Notes: generated by a model not told the origin, from the letters alone. Counted from the first letter of the stretch, positions 1 to 7,901 are shown. The stretch is DNA of 28,009 bases from DATDTB01 sp035291025 (GCA_035291025.1 DATDTB010000003.1:1-28009); one strand, 5' to 3'. Made by a program: numbers and translations.

Positions 1-762
1 TTCACTGTTTTGGTTGACGCTGACTCCACAATCGCCGGGGGCACGTACACGGGAAGCGTGGCAGTAAACGGAACGAATGCCGCAACTGGGCTGGCTGAAC
101 AAACTACTATTTCAGTAACCGTCGTGGTCACTACCACTAGTTCCAGCTGCAACTTGACTGCTGGAACGTATTCCGATTTATTGTGCGTGGTCCCAAACAA
201 CACATTCATTCAAGGGGCCACGCTTTACGTGAAGGCGAAAACCGACAACTGCACGATAACTGACGGCGTAATCACGCTAAAGAGGCCCTCTGGTTCCACT
301 ACTTCGGCGTCCGGGCTCACGGTTGACAGCATTGCTGGAGTGTGCGAGGACTTCTTGCTTGCAACAAACGACGAAACAGGGACGTGGTCCGCGCAGGCCA
401 GCTCGGTTTCCGGGGCGGCAAACGCCGCACAGTCAAGTTTTTCCGTCGAGGACGACTGCAACCTGGTTGTTTCAACGCACTCCGATTCCCTGTGCGCCGT
501 GTCCGACGCGTCCTTCACTGAAAACGACAACGTGTACGTGAAGGTCACGATAACAGTTGGGTGCACCGCCACCGACGTGGACGTTGACGTAAGAGAGCCC
601 GACAACGACTCCGCAAGGCAGTGGAACAACCAGACAATTTCGGTCGTAGCCCCTTTCTGCGACAACTACAAAATAAAGCAAAACGATCCCTTGGGGACGT
701 GGAGCGCTGCCGCGACCTCTGACCAGGCCGCGGACCAGAGCTCGACCTTCAGCGTTACGTGA
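1..762 (+). CDS. Secreted cysteine-containing repeat protein (5' end outside window)
   Basis: The frame is open from the first base, so this is the C-terminal 253 residues of a longer protein. Two related units of about 100 residues lie in tandem. Each begins with a C-N-L motif, has a second Cys about 12-13 residues later (LLCVV / SLCAV), a third Cys within a stretch ending in DxxV-type strands, a fourth Cys in VCEDF / FCDNY, and closes with GTWSA followed by SxFSV. The even Cys number per unit suggests disulfides and an extracytoplasmic, beta-rich Ig-like fold (inference). N-x-S/T sequons are frequent. The stop falls just before a run of pilin-like genes, so a role as a surface or adhesin-like component of the same appendage is plausible. 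I do not recognise the family. Confidence 0.75.
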   Translation, partial: FTVLVDADSTIAGGTYTGSVAVNGTNAATGLAEQTTISVTVVVTTTSSSCNLTAGTYSDLLCVVPNNTFIQGATLYVKAKTDNCTITDGVITLKRPSGSTTSASGLTVDSIAGVCEDFLLATNDETGTWSAQASSVSGAANAAQSSFSVEDDCNLVVSTHSDSLCAVSDASFTENDNVYVKVTITVGCTATDVDVDVREPDNDSARQWNNQTISVVAPFCDNYKIKQNDPLGTWSAAATSDQAADQSSTFSVT

Positions 763-766
763 TGGC

Positions 767-1201
767 TTGGGCGGGAAAAGCGTGCCTTTCAGGGGCCAGG
801 TAAGCATTGAGGGGATAATCGCAATAATCCTGATTAGTTTCGCGCTCCTTTTCACTGTGCTGATGACTGGGCAGCAAGAAACCGCAACTAGGCACTTGGA
901 ACGCGTGTTGGACTTGGAAAACAAGTGCAACAACTTCTCCGAACTGGTGTCAACAGTGTTCCAGAACAAGGACAAAACATCCATAACGCTGGAGGAAAAC
1001 AGGGACTACGACTTGGTGGTGGACGCCAACAACAGGGTTGTGAGCATTTACTCGACGGCGCAGGACGACTTGAACAACTACTGCCTGCTGTTGACTCCGG
1101 CGGTTGTGGACGGCTTGGGCAACGACTACTTCACGATTCGGGGGGACAGGAACGCGGTAAAGCTGGAAAACTTCAACAAGCGGGTGGTAATAACTGACTA
1201 A
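767..1201 (+). CDS. Minor pilin-like protein with class III signal peptide
   Basis: About 144 residues. The N-terminus reads RGQVSIEG and then a hydrophobic helix of about 20 residues. This matches the archaeal class III signal-peptide pattern Q-x-S-x-E, where a prepilin peptidase cuts before the Gln. The rest is a soluble head with two cysteines (KCNNF and NYCLL). The gene begins right after the stop of the Cys-repeat gene. The start is uncertain: TTG 767 or GTG 782 are in frame. A conventional ATG at 762 overlaps the upstream stop but is in another frame and closes after 13 codons. It is probably co-translated with the three following genes as a set of minor pilins; this is inferred from leader type and packing, not from head-domain similarity. 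Confidence 0.7.
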   Translation: MGGKSVPFRGQVSIEGIIAIILISFALLFTVLMTGQQETATRHLERVLDLENKCNNFSELVSTVFQNKDKTSITLEENRDYDLVVDANNRVVSIYSTAQDDLNNYCLLLTPAVVDGLGNDYFTIRGDRNAVKLENFNKRVVITD

Positions 1202-1715
1202 CTGCTTTGAGGGGAAGCGTGGACAGATAATAGCGTTTGACGCGGCGTTGAGCGCGGCGGTTTTTGCCTTGCTGTTCGTTTTCCTAGTGGGCGTGTGGGA
1301 GCAAAACTACCAAGGCATACTTGACGACAGGGTAAACGAAAACATGCGCGGGCGCGCCACGCAGGTGGCGGACTTGCTTGTGAAGACAACGGGTTATCCG
1401 ACGGACTGGAACCTAAACCCTGGGGCGGCGCGTTCCATTGGGCTTGCCACTAAGGAGTACGTCCTGTCCCCCACGAAAGTCAACGCCTTTGCCGGAGTTG
1501 ACTACAACACGGCGAAGGAAAAGCTGGGGGTGCAAAACTACGAGTTCCACTTTCGCATAATCGGCTTGGACACGGGCAATTCAACACTTGACACGAAAAT
1601 TGGGAGAGACACCAACAATGACACGAAGGCAGCGTTCCAAGTCAGGCGCATCGTTACATACGGCTCCGCAAACTCTGGCAGGGCGGAAGTGAGGTTCACG
1701 CTGTGGAAAAGGTGA
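1194..1715 (+). CDS. Minor pilin-like protein, probable CTG start
   Basis: An unbroken reading frame encodes an N-terminal leader EGKRG followed by QIIAFDAALSAAVFALLFVF, a prepilin-type cut site plus hydrophobic helix, then a head of about 130 residues. The in-frame stop at 1191-1193 and the leader leave only CTG 1194 as a near-cognate start that includes the whole leader. The next in-frame standard start, TTG 1248, would remove the leader and part of the helix. A GGTGGT Shine-Dalgarno-like stretch at 1183-1188 lies 5 bases before the CTG, which overlaps the upstream TAA. The head ends VRRIVTYG...AEVRFTLWKR, resembling the C-terminal strands of pilin-like proteins. Family unassigned. Confidence 0.65.
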   Translation: MTNCFEGKRGQIIAFDAALSAAVFALLFVFLVGVWEQNYQGILDDRVNENMRGRATQVADLLVKTTGYPTDWNLNPGAARSIGLATKEYVLSPTKVNAFAGVDYNTAKEKLGVQNYEFHFRIIGLDTGNSTLDTKIGRDTNNDTKAAFQVRRIVTYGSANSGRAEVRFTLWKR

Positions 1716-2149
1716 CTAGGAAAGGCTACGTGTTCACGCTTGACGCGGTGCTTGCCTTCCTAATGGTTTCAGCCATGCTGGCCTTGCTGTACCACTCTTC
1801 CTTCAAGGCAGAGATAGGCTCTTGGGAAAGCGCGAACTTGAAGCGGATGGCAAACAACATCTTCACCATAATGGACCGAAACGAGGTGCTGCACAAGTTT
1901 TCAAAGGCCGTCTTGGAAAACGACGTCAACTTGTACTTGCCGAAAAACTTCCAAATGCGCGTGTACGTTGAGAGGTTTGAGTTCAATGAAACAATCGGCG
2001 AGTTCGAGTCCGTGGACACGTTGACAATTGGGCCGGGCATTCCAAGCGATCCAAGGAACTTGGTTTTCGGGCGCAGGCTGTTCGTGACCGTGGACGACGC
2101 CAGGATCGAGTACTACCACAACGCTGAATGGTGGGTGTGGCAAAAATGA
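1703..2149 (+). CDS. Minor pilin-like protein
   Basis: 148 residues from GTG 1703. A GAGGTT ribosome-binding sequence sits at 1691-1696. GTG 1712 is an alternative start that forms a GTGA overlap with the upstream stop. The leader VEKVTRKG is followed by YVFTLDAVLAFLMVSAMLAL, a charged leader ending in Gly ahead of a hydrophobic helix with an acidic residue at +6, the same architecture as its upstream neighbour. The head is mixed alpha/beta with no cysteine. It overlaps both the preceding and the following gene by a few bases, which implies translational coupling. I infer a minor pilin or pseudopilin; no named family is recognised. Confidence 0.65.
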   Translation: MEKVTRKGYVFTLDAVLAFLMVSAMLALLYHSSFKAEIGSWESANLKRMANNIFTIMDRNEVLHKFSKAVLENDVNLYLPKNFQMRVYVERFEFNETIGEFESVDTLTIGPGIPSDPRNLVFGRRLFVTVDDARIEYYHNAEWWVWQK

Positions 2150-3039
2150 ACGCCAACGCGGAAAAAGGATTGTATGTCACTTTCGCGATTTCCCTGCTGA
2201 TTGGCTCGATTTTGGCCTTGAACTTGGTCGGCTTGAAGTCGTCAAGCGGCGGGCTGGAAAGGTTTGGGAGCATTGCGTTGGTTGACCGCGTGTTTGACAG
2301 GTTCGTGAACATCAGGGACGCAGTTGACTCCATCGTACGCAACGAGTTGAACCTGGGCGTGTCAATAGCGGACGACGCTGTTTATTTCACTGAAATACTG
2401 CCTGCGGAGGACGTTGAACTGGAGGACTTGAATACTGACTTGAAGAGGTTCGCGGACTTTGCCAACATTTACAGGGACGACTTGATGGTTAGGATTGACA
2501 CTAACTCGCTGGCGGGCGGCGTCATACAAGTAACGCCGTGCGACATAAACCACTTGCTGACGTCAACCGGGCTCACTCAAAACAACGGGGTGTCGTACCA
2601 AGTGGGCAACCCTTTGTGCAGCGAGTTAACTGGCTACGACGTTAACATTGACAACCGGCCCAGCAACTACAAGGACTTGGACTGGGTGGAACAGCACTTG
2701 GACCCAGCCAATGGAAAGCTGTTCAGGCTGCACGTTGAAAGGCTGGGCGTTCCTCCAGTGGAATACGACGAGAACGCGGGTTTTGGGTTGAAGCTGGACG
2801 CGTTGAACTACAGGAACTTGGTTGTTTTAAGGTTCGCTGGGCAGGGCTTGGACTCGCCGTTTGACTTGAACATTTCCATCGGCCCAAACAACGACTTGAA
2901 CCTCGTTTACGGGTTCGTTGTCGATGTAAACGTCGTGTCGGGCCCGAAATTCAACGCGGGCAGCGACATCACTATAAACGTGCCCGCAAACTCCGTTAGA
3001 GTGGAGCACGTTGACTCAAACATCTCGAAAACAAGCTAA
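2146..3039 (+). CDS. Pilin-like single-helix membrane protein
   Basis: 297 residues from ATG 2146, which overlaps the preceding TGA as ATGA and follows a GGTGGGTGTGG ribosome-binding stretch. An in-frame ATG at 2128 is possible but less well placed. The N-terminus MNANAEKG then LYVTFAISLLIGSILALNLV again looks like a short charged leader ending in Gly followed by one membrane helix, but without the acidic residue seen in its neighbours. The large exported part has two cysteines (TPCDI and PLCSE) and many N-x-S/T sequons. It is the longest and last of the four, comparable in position to the large minor pseudopilin of bacterial type II systems (analogy only). Confidence 0.65.
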   Translation: MNANAEKGLYVTFAISLLIGSILALNLVGLKSSSGGLERFGSIALVDRVFDRFVNIRDAVDSIVRNELNLGVSIADDAVYFTEILPAEDVELEDLNTDLKRFADFANIYRDDLMVRIDTNSLAGGVIQVTPCDINHLLTSTGLTQNNGVSYQVGNPLCSELTGYDVNIDNRPSNYKDLDWVEQHLDPANGKLFRLHVERLGVPPVEYDENAGFGLKLDALNYRNLVVLRFAGQGLDSPFDLNISIGPNNDLNLVYGFVVDVNVVSGPKFNAGSDITINVPANSVRVEHVDSNISKTS

Positions 3040-3070
3040 AAACGAAAAGGCGGGTTAAAAAGCGGCCCGG

Positions 3071-3117
3071 AAAAAGGTTAAATAAGCAACTATCGTTATG
3101 TGAAACGCGCGTGGTGT
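3071..3117 (+). promoter_or_regulatory. TATA promoter and ribosome-binding site for the secretion operon
   Basis: A TTAAATAA box at 3078-3085, with purine-rich sequence before it, lies about 35 bases upstream of ATG 3120. A GGTGT motif at 3113-3117 directly precedes the start. The 80-base gap after the pilin-like genes makes this the likely promoter of the block 3120-7303. Confidence 0.5.
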
Positions 3118-3119
3118 GA

Positions 3120-3863
3120 ATGGCAAAACCAAAAAAAGCCAAGGCAAAGGCCAAACTCAGGGCTGGAAGGGCGGAAAGGCAACGCCTTAAAGCCAAGGCC
3201 GGGCCGCGGCGCGCCGCCAAGGAAAAAGTTCGCCCTGTTTTGCCTTCGCAAAAAGCAAAACCCAAGACGACTTTGCACAAGAAACTGCCTTCAACGCCGG
3301 GCATCACTGAAAAGCTGTTCCATTTCCCCTCAGTCAAAAAGGACGAGCCGAAAGCCGAGGCGCCAAAAAAGGCGCAGGAAACCACGAAGGCCTCGCGCGA
3401 AGCCGAACGGAAAAAGGCAGAGGAAAGGCTCTTGGAACTCGTGGCAAAGTACGTCAAGGCGAAAGGGCTTTACATGATGACCTACAACGAGCTTTCCAGG
3501 GACATTCGCGTGAGGGCCGAGTTCTTGCACAAGCGCAAGGACTTGCTTGAGAAAAAGTTCGCGGGCGACTACAAGGTCGACGACGTTGGGATAAGGAAGG
3601 CTTACAGGGAAAAAGAGGTTGCGCTAACAAGGGAAGAAATAAAGACGCCGTTTGACGACTTGTACAACTTGGTGGAGGACGCGATAAAAATTTCGCTACC
3701 CGACGCCGCAAAGACCCTGGGAAAGGACGAGCAAACCATTGAAAAATGGGCAAAGATACTCGAATCGCGGCGCTTGATTGAAGTCGAGTTCTCGGCCGTG
3801 GGCGGGATGTACTTCAAGAGAATAGAAGAAGCCCCCGAGGAAGAAACGCAGGTGCTCAAGTAA
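3120..3863 (+). CDS. Lysine-rich protein with C-terminal winged-helix-like domain
   Basis: 247 residues. The first 70 or so are almost entirely Lys, Arg, Ala and Pro, a disordered basic tail. Residues about 98-150 are helical and charged. Residues about 175-237 (FDDLYNLVEDAIKISLPDAA through GGMYFKRIEE) read like a winged helix: helix, then DAAKTLGKDEQTIEKWAKIL as the helix-turn-helix, then the hairpin RLIEVEFSAVGGMYFKR. It lies 21 bases upstream of the secretion ATPase and shares its promoter. The basic tail could bind nucleic acid or an acidic membrane surface. It may regulate or be a cytoplasmic accessory of the pilus machine; the function is not known to me. Confidence 0.7.
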   Translation: MAKPKKAKAKAKLRAGRAERQRLKAKAGPRRAAKEKVRPVLPSQKAKPKTTLHKKLPSTPGITEKLFHFPSVKKDEPKAEAPKKAQETTKASREAERKKAEERLLELVAKYVKAKGLYMMTYNELSRDIRVRAEFLHKRKDLLEKKFAGDYKVDDVGIRKAYREKEVALTREEIKTPFDDLYNLVEDAIKISLPDAAKTLGKDEQTIEKWAKILESRRLIEVEFSAVGGMYFKRIEEAPEEETQVLK

Positions 3864-3884
3864 AAAAAAAGGAAGTGGGCGTGG

Positions 3885-5387
3885 ATGGCGGAAATCGAAA
3901 AATACGACGTTGTATCTGAAAAGATTTCCGTTGAAGTAAGAATAAGCCACGAGCCGGGCGACTACGTCAAGACTTACTCTGTTTCAACCCCGCGTTACCC
4001 TGACGGGACAAGGGCGTTGCTTGACGCCTTAAAGGAAGACATCCGCGCCGAGACAGCCATAAGGATAGGCAAGCTGACCACGTCGGATGAAATAGAAAAA
4101 CTCAAGGCCAAGTTCTCCCAAAGGGTCGCGGACGTCATTGAAAGCGAAAGCCTCCCAGTCGGGGAAAAAGAACGCGCCGTGGTAATTGGCACTATACTCC
4201 AGGAAATGCTGGGGCTGGGGCCGTTGGAGTTCTTGTTAAACGACGCCCACTTGGAAGAAATAGTAGTTAACGGCTCAAGCGACCCGGTCTGGGTTTACCA
4301 CCGCACGCACGGCTGGCTCAAGACCAGCATCAGGATAAAGAGGGAGCCGGAAATACTCAATTACGCTTCAATAGTGGCGCGGCGGGTTGGGAGGCAAATA
4401 AACGTCTTGGACCCATTGCTGGACGCGCACCTACTGACCGGGGAGAGAGTCAACGCCACCCTGTTCCCCGTGTCAAGCCACGGCCACACAATGACGATAC
4501 GCAAGTCAAAAAAGGACCCGTGGACCGTTGTTGACTTGATCGCGAACAACACCGTGAGCTCGGACGTCATGGCGTTGGTTTGGATGGCGATGCAGTACGA
4601 ATTGAACATCATAATCTCCGGCGGCACCGCCTCTGGCAAGACTTCCTTCCTGAACACCTTGATGCCCTTCATCCAGCCAAACCACCGCGTCATATCAATA
4701 GAGGACACCCGCGAGCTCCAGCTGCCGGAGTTCATGCACTGGGTTCCAATGGTGACCAGGGAGCCGAACGCAGAGGGAAAGGGCGGCGTGCAAATGCTTG
4801 ACTTGCTGGTCAACTCGCTTAGGATGCGGCCCGACCGCGTCGTCGTTGGGGAAATCAGGAGGCAACGCGAAGCCGAAGTCTTGTTCGAGGCAATGCACAC
4901 CGGGCACTCCGTTTACTCAACCATTCACGCTGACACCGCCCAGCAAACCATTAGGAGGATCACTAACGCGCCCATTTCGATTCCAATGAACTTGCTGGAG
5001 TCAGTGCACTTGAACATAGTGATGTTCAGGAACAGGCGCACTGGTTACAGGCGCGTGCTGCAGCTCGCGGAGTTCGTGCCCTCCGGCGAGCAGGGCTTTG
5101 AAAGCGTTGCAGCCAACGTCTTGTACCGCTGGAAGCCGGGAATAGACAAGGTCGAGTTCCACTCCGAAGGAATCCGTTTCTTTGACGACTTGGCGCTTCA
5201 CACGGCCTTTGGAAAGAACGAAATAAAACAAGACATTGAGACAAGGAAAAACATACTTGAATGGCTGGTCAAAAACAAGACGCGCGACATCCTTAACGTT
5301 GGAAAAATACTGGCACACTACTACTTGGACAAGGACTCAGTAATTGCCGCTGCTGAAAAAAACAAGAAGCCAGAGTCTATTTTGTGA
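3885..5387 (+). CDS. Type II/IV secretion system ATPase, TadA/FlaI/GspE superfamily
   Basis: 500 residues, full length for the family. It powers assembly of pili or archaella by hydrolysing ATP at the inner face of the membrane. The N-terminal domain covers residues 1-230. Walker A is GGTASGKTS at 246-254 with Lys252. The Asp box lies in VISIEDTRELQLPE, Walker B in RPDRVVVGEIRRQREAE, and the His box in MHTGHSVYSTIHADT. These are the four signature motifs of the VirB11/GspE family. The gene is followed after 10 bases by two platform-protein genes, so the three form the motor module of the pilus in this region. Whether it drives a pilus, an adhesive Tad/Epd-like fibre or an archaellum cannot be read from the ATPase alone. 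The single-domain platform proteins favour a Tad/Epd-like system. Confidence 0.93.
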   Translation: MAEIEKYDVVSEKISVEVRISHEPGDYVKTYSVSTPRYPDGTRALLDALKEDIRAETAIRIGKLTTSDEIEKLKAKFSQRVADVIESESLPVGEKERAVVIGTILQEMLGLGPLEFLLNDAHLEEIVVNGSSDPVWVYHRTHGWLKTSIRIKREPEILNYASIVARRVGRQINVLDPLLDAHLLTGERVNATLFPVSSHGHTMTIRKSKKDPWTVVDLIANNTVSSDVMALVWMAMQYELNIIISGGTASGKTSFLNTLMPFIQPNHRVISIEDTRELQLPEFMHWVPMVTREPNAEGKGGVQMLDLLVNSLRMRPDRVVVGEIRRQREAEVLFEAMHTGHSVYSTIHADTAQQTIRRITNAPISIPMNLLESVHLNIVMFRNRRTGYRRVLQLAEFVPSGEQGFESVAANVLYRWKPGIDKVEFHSEGIRFFDDLALHTAFGKNEIKQDIETRKNILEWLVKNKTRDILNVGKILAHYYLDKDSVIAAAEKNKKPESIL

Positions 5388-5397
5388 GAGGCCAAGC

Positions 5398-6300
5398 GTG
5401 ACGGAAACAAAGACAATTCCAATGGTGCCGGTCCCGCTGGCTGTTGCTAAAAAGTTGTCAAAGCCCTTCTATGGAACAGCGTCAACAATGCAGAAGTCTT
5501 TTCCGTCAATGGCGAGGGACTTAAAGCAGTCGGAAATACGGCTTACTCCAAGGGAGTACATAGCGATAGCGTTTTTCACTGCGGTCTTTTACTGGGCCCT
5601 CGTTGGCGGGTTAATACTGCTGGCGGCAGCCAAGGCCGCGACCTTGGAAAAGGGCGTGCTTGCCTCCATACTGTTCGGGTGCGTCCTGGCGCTCATTGTG
5701 TTCAGCCGCGTGGCCACCCACCCCAAAGTAATTGCAAAAAAGAAAACGCGGCTAATTGAGCAAAACCTGGTCCACGCCCTCAGGGCGCTATTGATTTACA
5801 TAAAGTCGGGGGTTCCCTTGTTCCACGCCTTTGAAAAAGTGGGCGCCGGAGGCTTCGGGGAAGTGTCGGCCGAGTTCAAGAAGGCCACTGACAGGATAAA
5901 CACTGGCATAAGCGAAGAAGACGCGCTGCAGGAAATAGCAAGCGACAACCCTTCTCTCTTCTTCAAGCGCTCTGCGTGGCAGCTGGCCAACGGGTTGAGG
6001 GCTGGCGCTGACATCAGTTCAGTTCTCTCTGAAATCGTGCAAACGCTGACGCAGGAGCAAAAGCTCCAAATACAGAGGTTCGGGGGAGCGCTGAGGATGC
6101 TTTCACTGGTTTACATGCTCCTGGGGGTAATAGTGCCAACGCTTGGGGTCACGTTCTTGATAGTCCTGTCATCGTTCGCCAAGATAAGCTTGGGCGAAAC
6201 CGTGTTCTGGGGCCTGCTGGCCGGGCTAGTGCTGGCCGACTTCGTGTTCCTTGGGATAATGAAGTCAAAGCGGCCGGGAATAATAACTGAGTCGAGTTGA
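5398..6300 (+). CDS. Type II secretion F-domain platform protein (TadB/TadC/FlaJ-like), first copy
   Basis: 300 residues from GTG 5398, 10 bases after the ATPase stop. The open frame continues upstream into the ATPase gene, but those residues are unlikely to be used. Two membrane helices lie near residues 60-110. A cytoplasmic T2SSF domain follows (RALLIYIKSGVPLFHAFEKV ... FKKATDRINTGISEEDALQEI ... GADISSVLSEI), then two C-terminal helices (LVYMLLGVIVPTLGVTFLIV and FWGLLAGLVLADFVFLGIM). This is the one-domain layout of TadB/TadC, about half the size of FlaJ. It should anchor the ATPase and the growing pilus in the membrane. The family assignment is confident; the choice between TadB and TadC is not. 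Confidence 0.88.
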   Translation: MTETKTIPMVPVPLAVAKKLSKPFYGTASTMQKSFPSMARDLKQSEIRLTPREYIAIAFFTAVFYWALVGGLILLAAAKAATLEKGVLASILFGCVLALIVFSRVATHPKVIAKKKTRLIEQNLVHALRALLIYIKSGVPLFHAFEKVGAGGFGEVSAEFKKATDRINTGISEEDALQEIASDNPSLFFKRSAWQLANGLRAGADISSVLSEIVQTLTQEQKLQIQRFGGALRMLSLVYMLLGVIVPTLGVTFLIVLSSFAKISLGETVFWGLLAGLVLADFVFLGIMKSKRPGIITESS

Positions 6301-6304
6301 GCCA

Positions 6305-7303
6305 ATGGAATTAAAGGTCTATGAAAGGATTTCAACGCTGGCCCCTAAAGGGCTAAGGGACGCGTTTGAAAGAGAGTTGAGCTACTCGGACTTGGGAGTT
6401 GAAGGCGCGAAGTTCACTGGGTTCGTTTTAGCGACCGGATTGCTGTTCTCGGTGGCGGTCGCGCTGAACCTGTTCATCTTGTTCTCCATAAACGCGGCGT
6501 TGTCGCTTGCGGCTTCCTACGCGGTGTTCGTTGGCGCTGTTTACTTGTGGGTGTCATTCATTTCAGACAACAAGGCCAGCTTCGTGGAAAAAATACTCCC
6601 GGACGCGCTCCAGCTTATTGCCGTAAACGTCAAGTCCGGACTGACCACTGAGGAGGCGTTGTTTGCCTCTGCAAGGGAAGACTTCGGGCCGCTCGCGGAA
6701 GAACTAAAAGCCGCTTCCAGGAGGATTTCAACGGGCTCGCCAGTGGAAGAAGCCCTTTTCGTGGTAACCAAGAGAATAAAGTCAAAAATCGTTGAAAGGA
6801 CCGTTTGGCTCATAACCGAGGGAATCCGCTCCGGTGGAGAACTGGGAGAGCTGCTAATGCAGATATCCAACGACTTAAGGGAACAGGCAGGCATACAGGA
6901 AGACATCAAGGCAAACGTCTCGCTTTACACGCTCCTCATCCTGTTTGCCGCAGTAGTGGGCGCCCCCATACTGTTTGGGGTGTCAACGTTCATAGTCCAG
7001 GTCTTGAGAGCCCAGTTCGTGAACATTCAAGTGCCCGCCGCCGCCGTCAGCTCCACGTCCAGCGGGATTGCCGGAGCGCTTCTTGGAGGCGCGCAGGCCG
7101 GAGTCAGCCCCGAGTTCGTGTTCTTTTTCTCGCTCGTAAACCTGTTCGTCAGCTCCCTCTTCGCGGCGCTGACCATTGGAGTCATTAACACAGGCAAGGA
7201 AAAGAACGGGTTCAAGTACTTGATTCCAATCTTTGGCGTTTCCCTAGCCTTGTTTTACGCGACCCGGGAGCTAATGGTTACCACGTTCGGGCAGCTCCTT
7301 TAG
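6305..7303 (+). CDS. Type II secretion F-domain platform protein (TadB/TadC/FlaJ-like), second copy
   Basis: 332 residues from ATG 6305, four bases after the preceding stop. Two helices at about residues 40-85 precede the T2SSF domain, which has the family pattern LPDALQLIAVNVKSGLTTEEAL ... AASRRISTGSPVEEAL ... EGIRSGGELGELLMQISNDL. Three hydrophobic segments follow: LYTLLILFAAVVGAPILFGV, FVFFFSLVNLFVSSLFAAL and LIPIFGVSLALFYATREL. It is clearly paralogous to the previous gene but much diverged, so the two probably form a heteromeric platform as TadB and TadC do. The operon ends at the hairpin at 7390. Confidence 0.88.
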   Translation: MELKVYERISTLAPKGLRDAFERELSYSDLGVEGAKFTGFVLATGLLFSVAVALNLFILFSINAALSLAASYAVFVGAVYLWVSFISDNKASFVEKILPDALQLIAVNVKSGLTTEEALFASAREDFGPLAEELKAASRRISTGSPVEEALFVVTKRIKSKIVERTVWLITEGIRSGGELGELLMQISNDLREQAGIQEDIKANVSLYTLLILFAAVVGAPILFGVSTFIVQVLRAQFVNIQVPAAAVSSTSSGIAGALLGGAQAGVSPEFVFFFSLVNLFVSSLFAALTIGVINTGKEKNGFKYLIPIFGVSLALFYATRELMVTTFGQLL

Positions 7304-7389
7304 GCAGTGGTTGTTTAAGGGTTAACTTAAAGCAGGGGCTGGTTGGTTCTGTGAACTGTAAAGTGCAAAAATAACAGCAAGGGAAGCTT

Positions 7390-7414
7390 GCGCGTTTTTT
7401 AAAGAAAAGCGCGC
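7390..7414. terminator. Hairpin between convergent genes, likely bidirectional terminator
   Basis: GCGCG at 7390-7394 pairs with CGCGC at 7410-7414. The stem continues through T/A pairs from the T run at 7395-7400 to the A run at 7405-7408, leaving a very small loop. It lies in the 127-base gap between the convergent platform-protein and pilin genes. Nothing else was seen in that gap. Confidence 0.5.
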
Positions 7415-7430
7415 TTGAAAAAAAAGAGTT

Positions 7431-7901
7431 TCAAGGCACTGTGCCCGTGCAGTTGCCTGTTTCTGTTTGCACCAACGGGGTGCCCTCGGAGTTCGAGTAA
7501 CGCAGGGTCACTGTCGCGTTAAAGGTGGTGCCAGTGCTGAAGCCGCTGAAGCCGTTGGCTGTGAGGATGAAGCTCGCGCCGGGGGCCACGTCCGTGTTGT
7601 CGTCAATCACTAGCTGCGGGGCGTTGACGGACGTTCCTGAAATGGCGACGGTTGAGGAAACGTTGTTCAAGTCAACGGCGAAGCCGGCGTTGTTCGTGAA
7701 CTTTGCCTGGAACCTCGTTCCGTTGAAGTCGTGCTCGCCCGCGTAAGCCATCTTTGAAAAGCCAGTGCAAGTACGCCCCTGGTACGTTGTGGGGTTGAGA
7801 ATGCCCAAAAGGAAAAGCGCTGCAACGACTATTACGAGGACAATCAACGCCCAACCATAAGTCATCAAGTACTCCAACGCGGACTGCCCTCTTTTTTCCA
7901 T
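7431..7901 (-). CDS. Major pilin-like protein 1, class III signal peptide
   Basis: 156 residues from ATG 7901, with a GGGTG ribosome-binding motif at 7911-7915. A GTG at 7913 is in frame, but it falls inside that motif. The leader MEKRG is followed by QSALEYLMTYGWALIVLVIV, the textbook Q-S-x-x-E-Y class III sequence: the prepilin peptidase would cut before Gln, leaving 151 residues. The hydrophobic helix forms the fibre core. The head is beta-rich with a Cys early (RTCTGF) and one near the end (GNCTG), likely disulfide-bonded, plus sequons such as NGT and NVS. It is a paralog of the neighbouring pilin. A strong TATA box upstream suits an abundant fibre subunit. Confidence 0.9.
   Translation of the reverse strand: MEKRGQSALEYLMTYGWALIVLVIVVAALFLLGILNPTTYQGRTCTGFSKMAYAGEHDFNGTRFQAKFTNNAGFAVDLNNVSSTVAISGTSVNAPQLVIDDNTDVAPGASFILTANGFSGFSTGTTFNATVTLRYSNSEGTPLVQTETGNCTGTVP
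7819..7886 (-). repeat. 68-base direct repeat, copy 1 (pilin N-terminal helix)
   Basis: This segment is identical base for base to 8477-8544. It encodes the conserved N-terminal helix of pilin 1, beginning at its QSALEY motif. Matching stops at both edges although the proteins continue to align. Confidence 0.9.

Noticed and set aside
225..665. Long minus-strand open frame opposite the Cys-repeat gene
   Set aside because: It is antisense to a clear coding frame, low-complexity in appearance, and has no start signal or family features.
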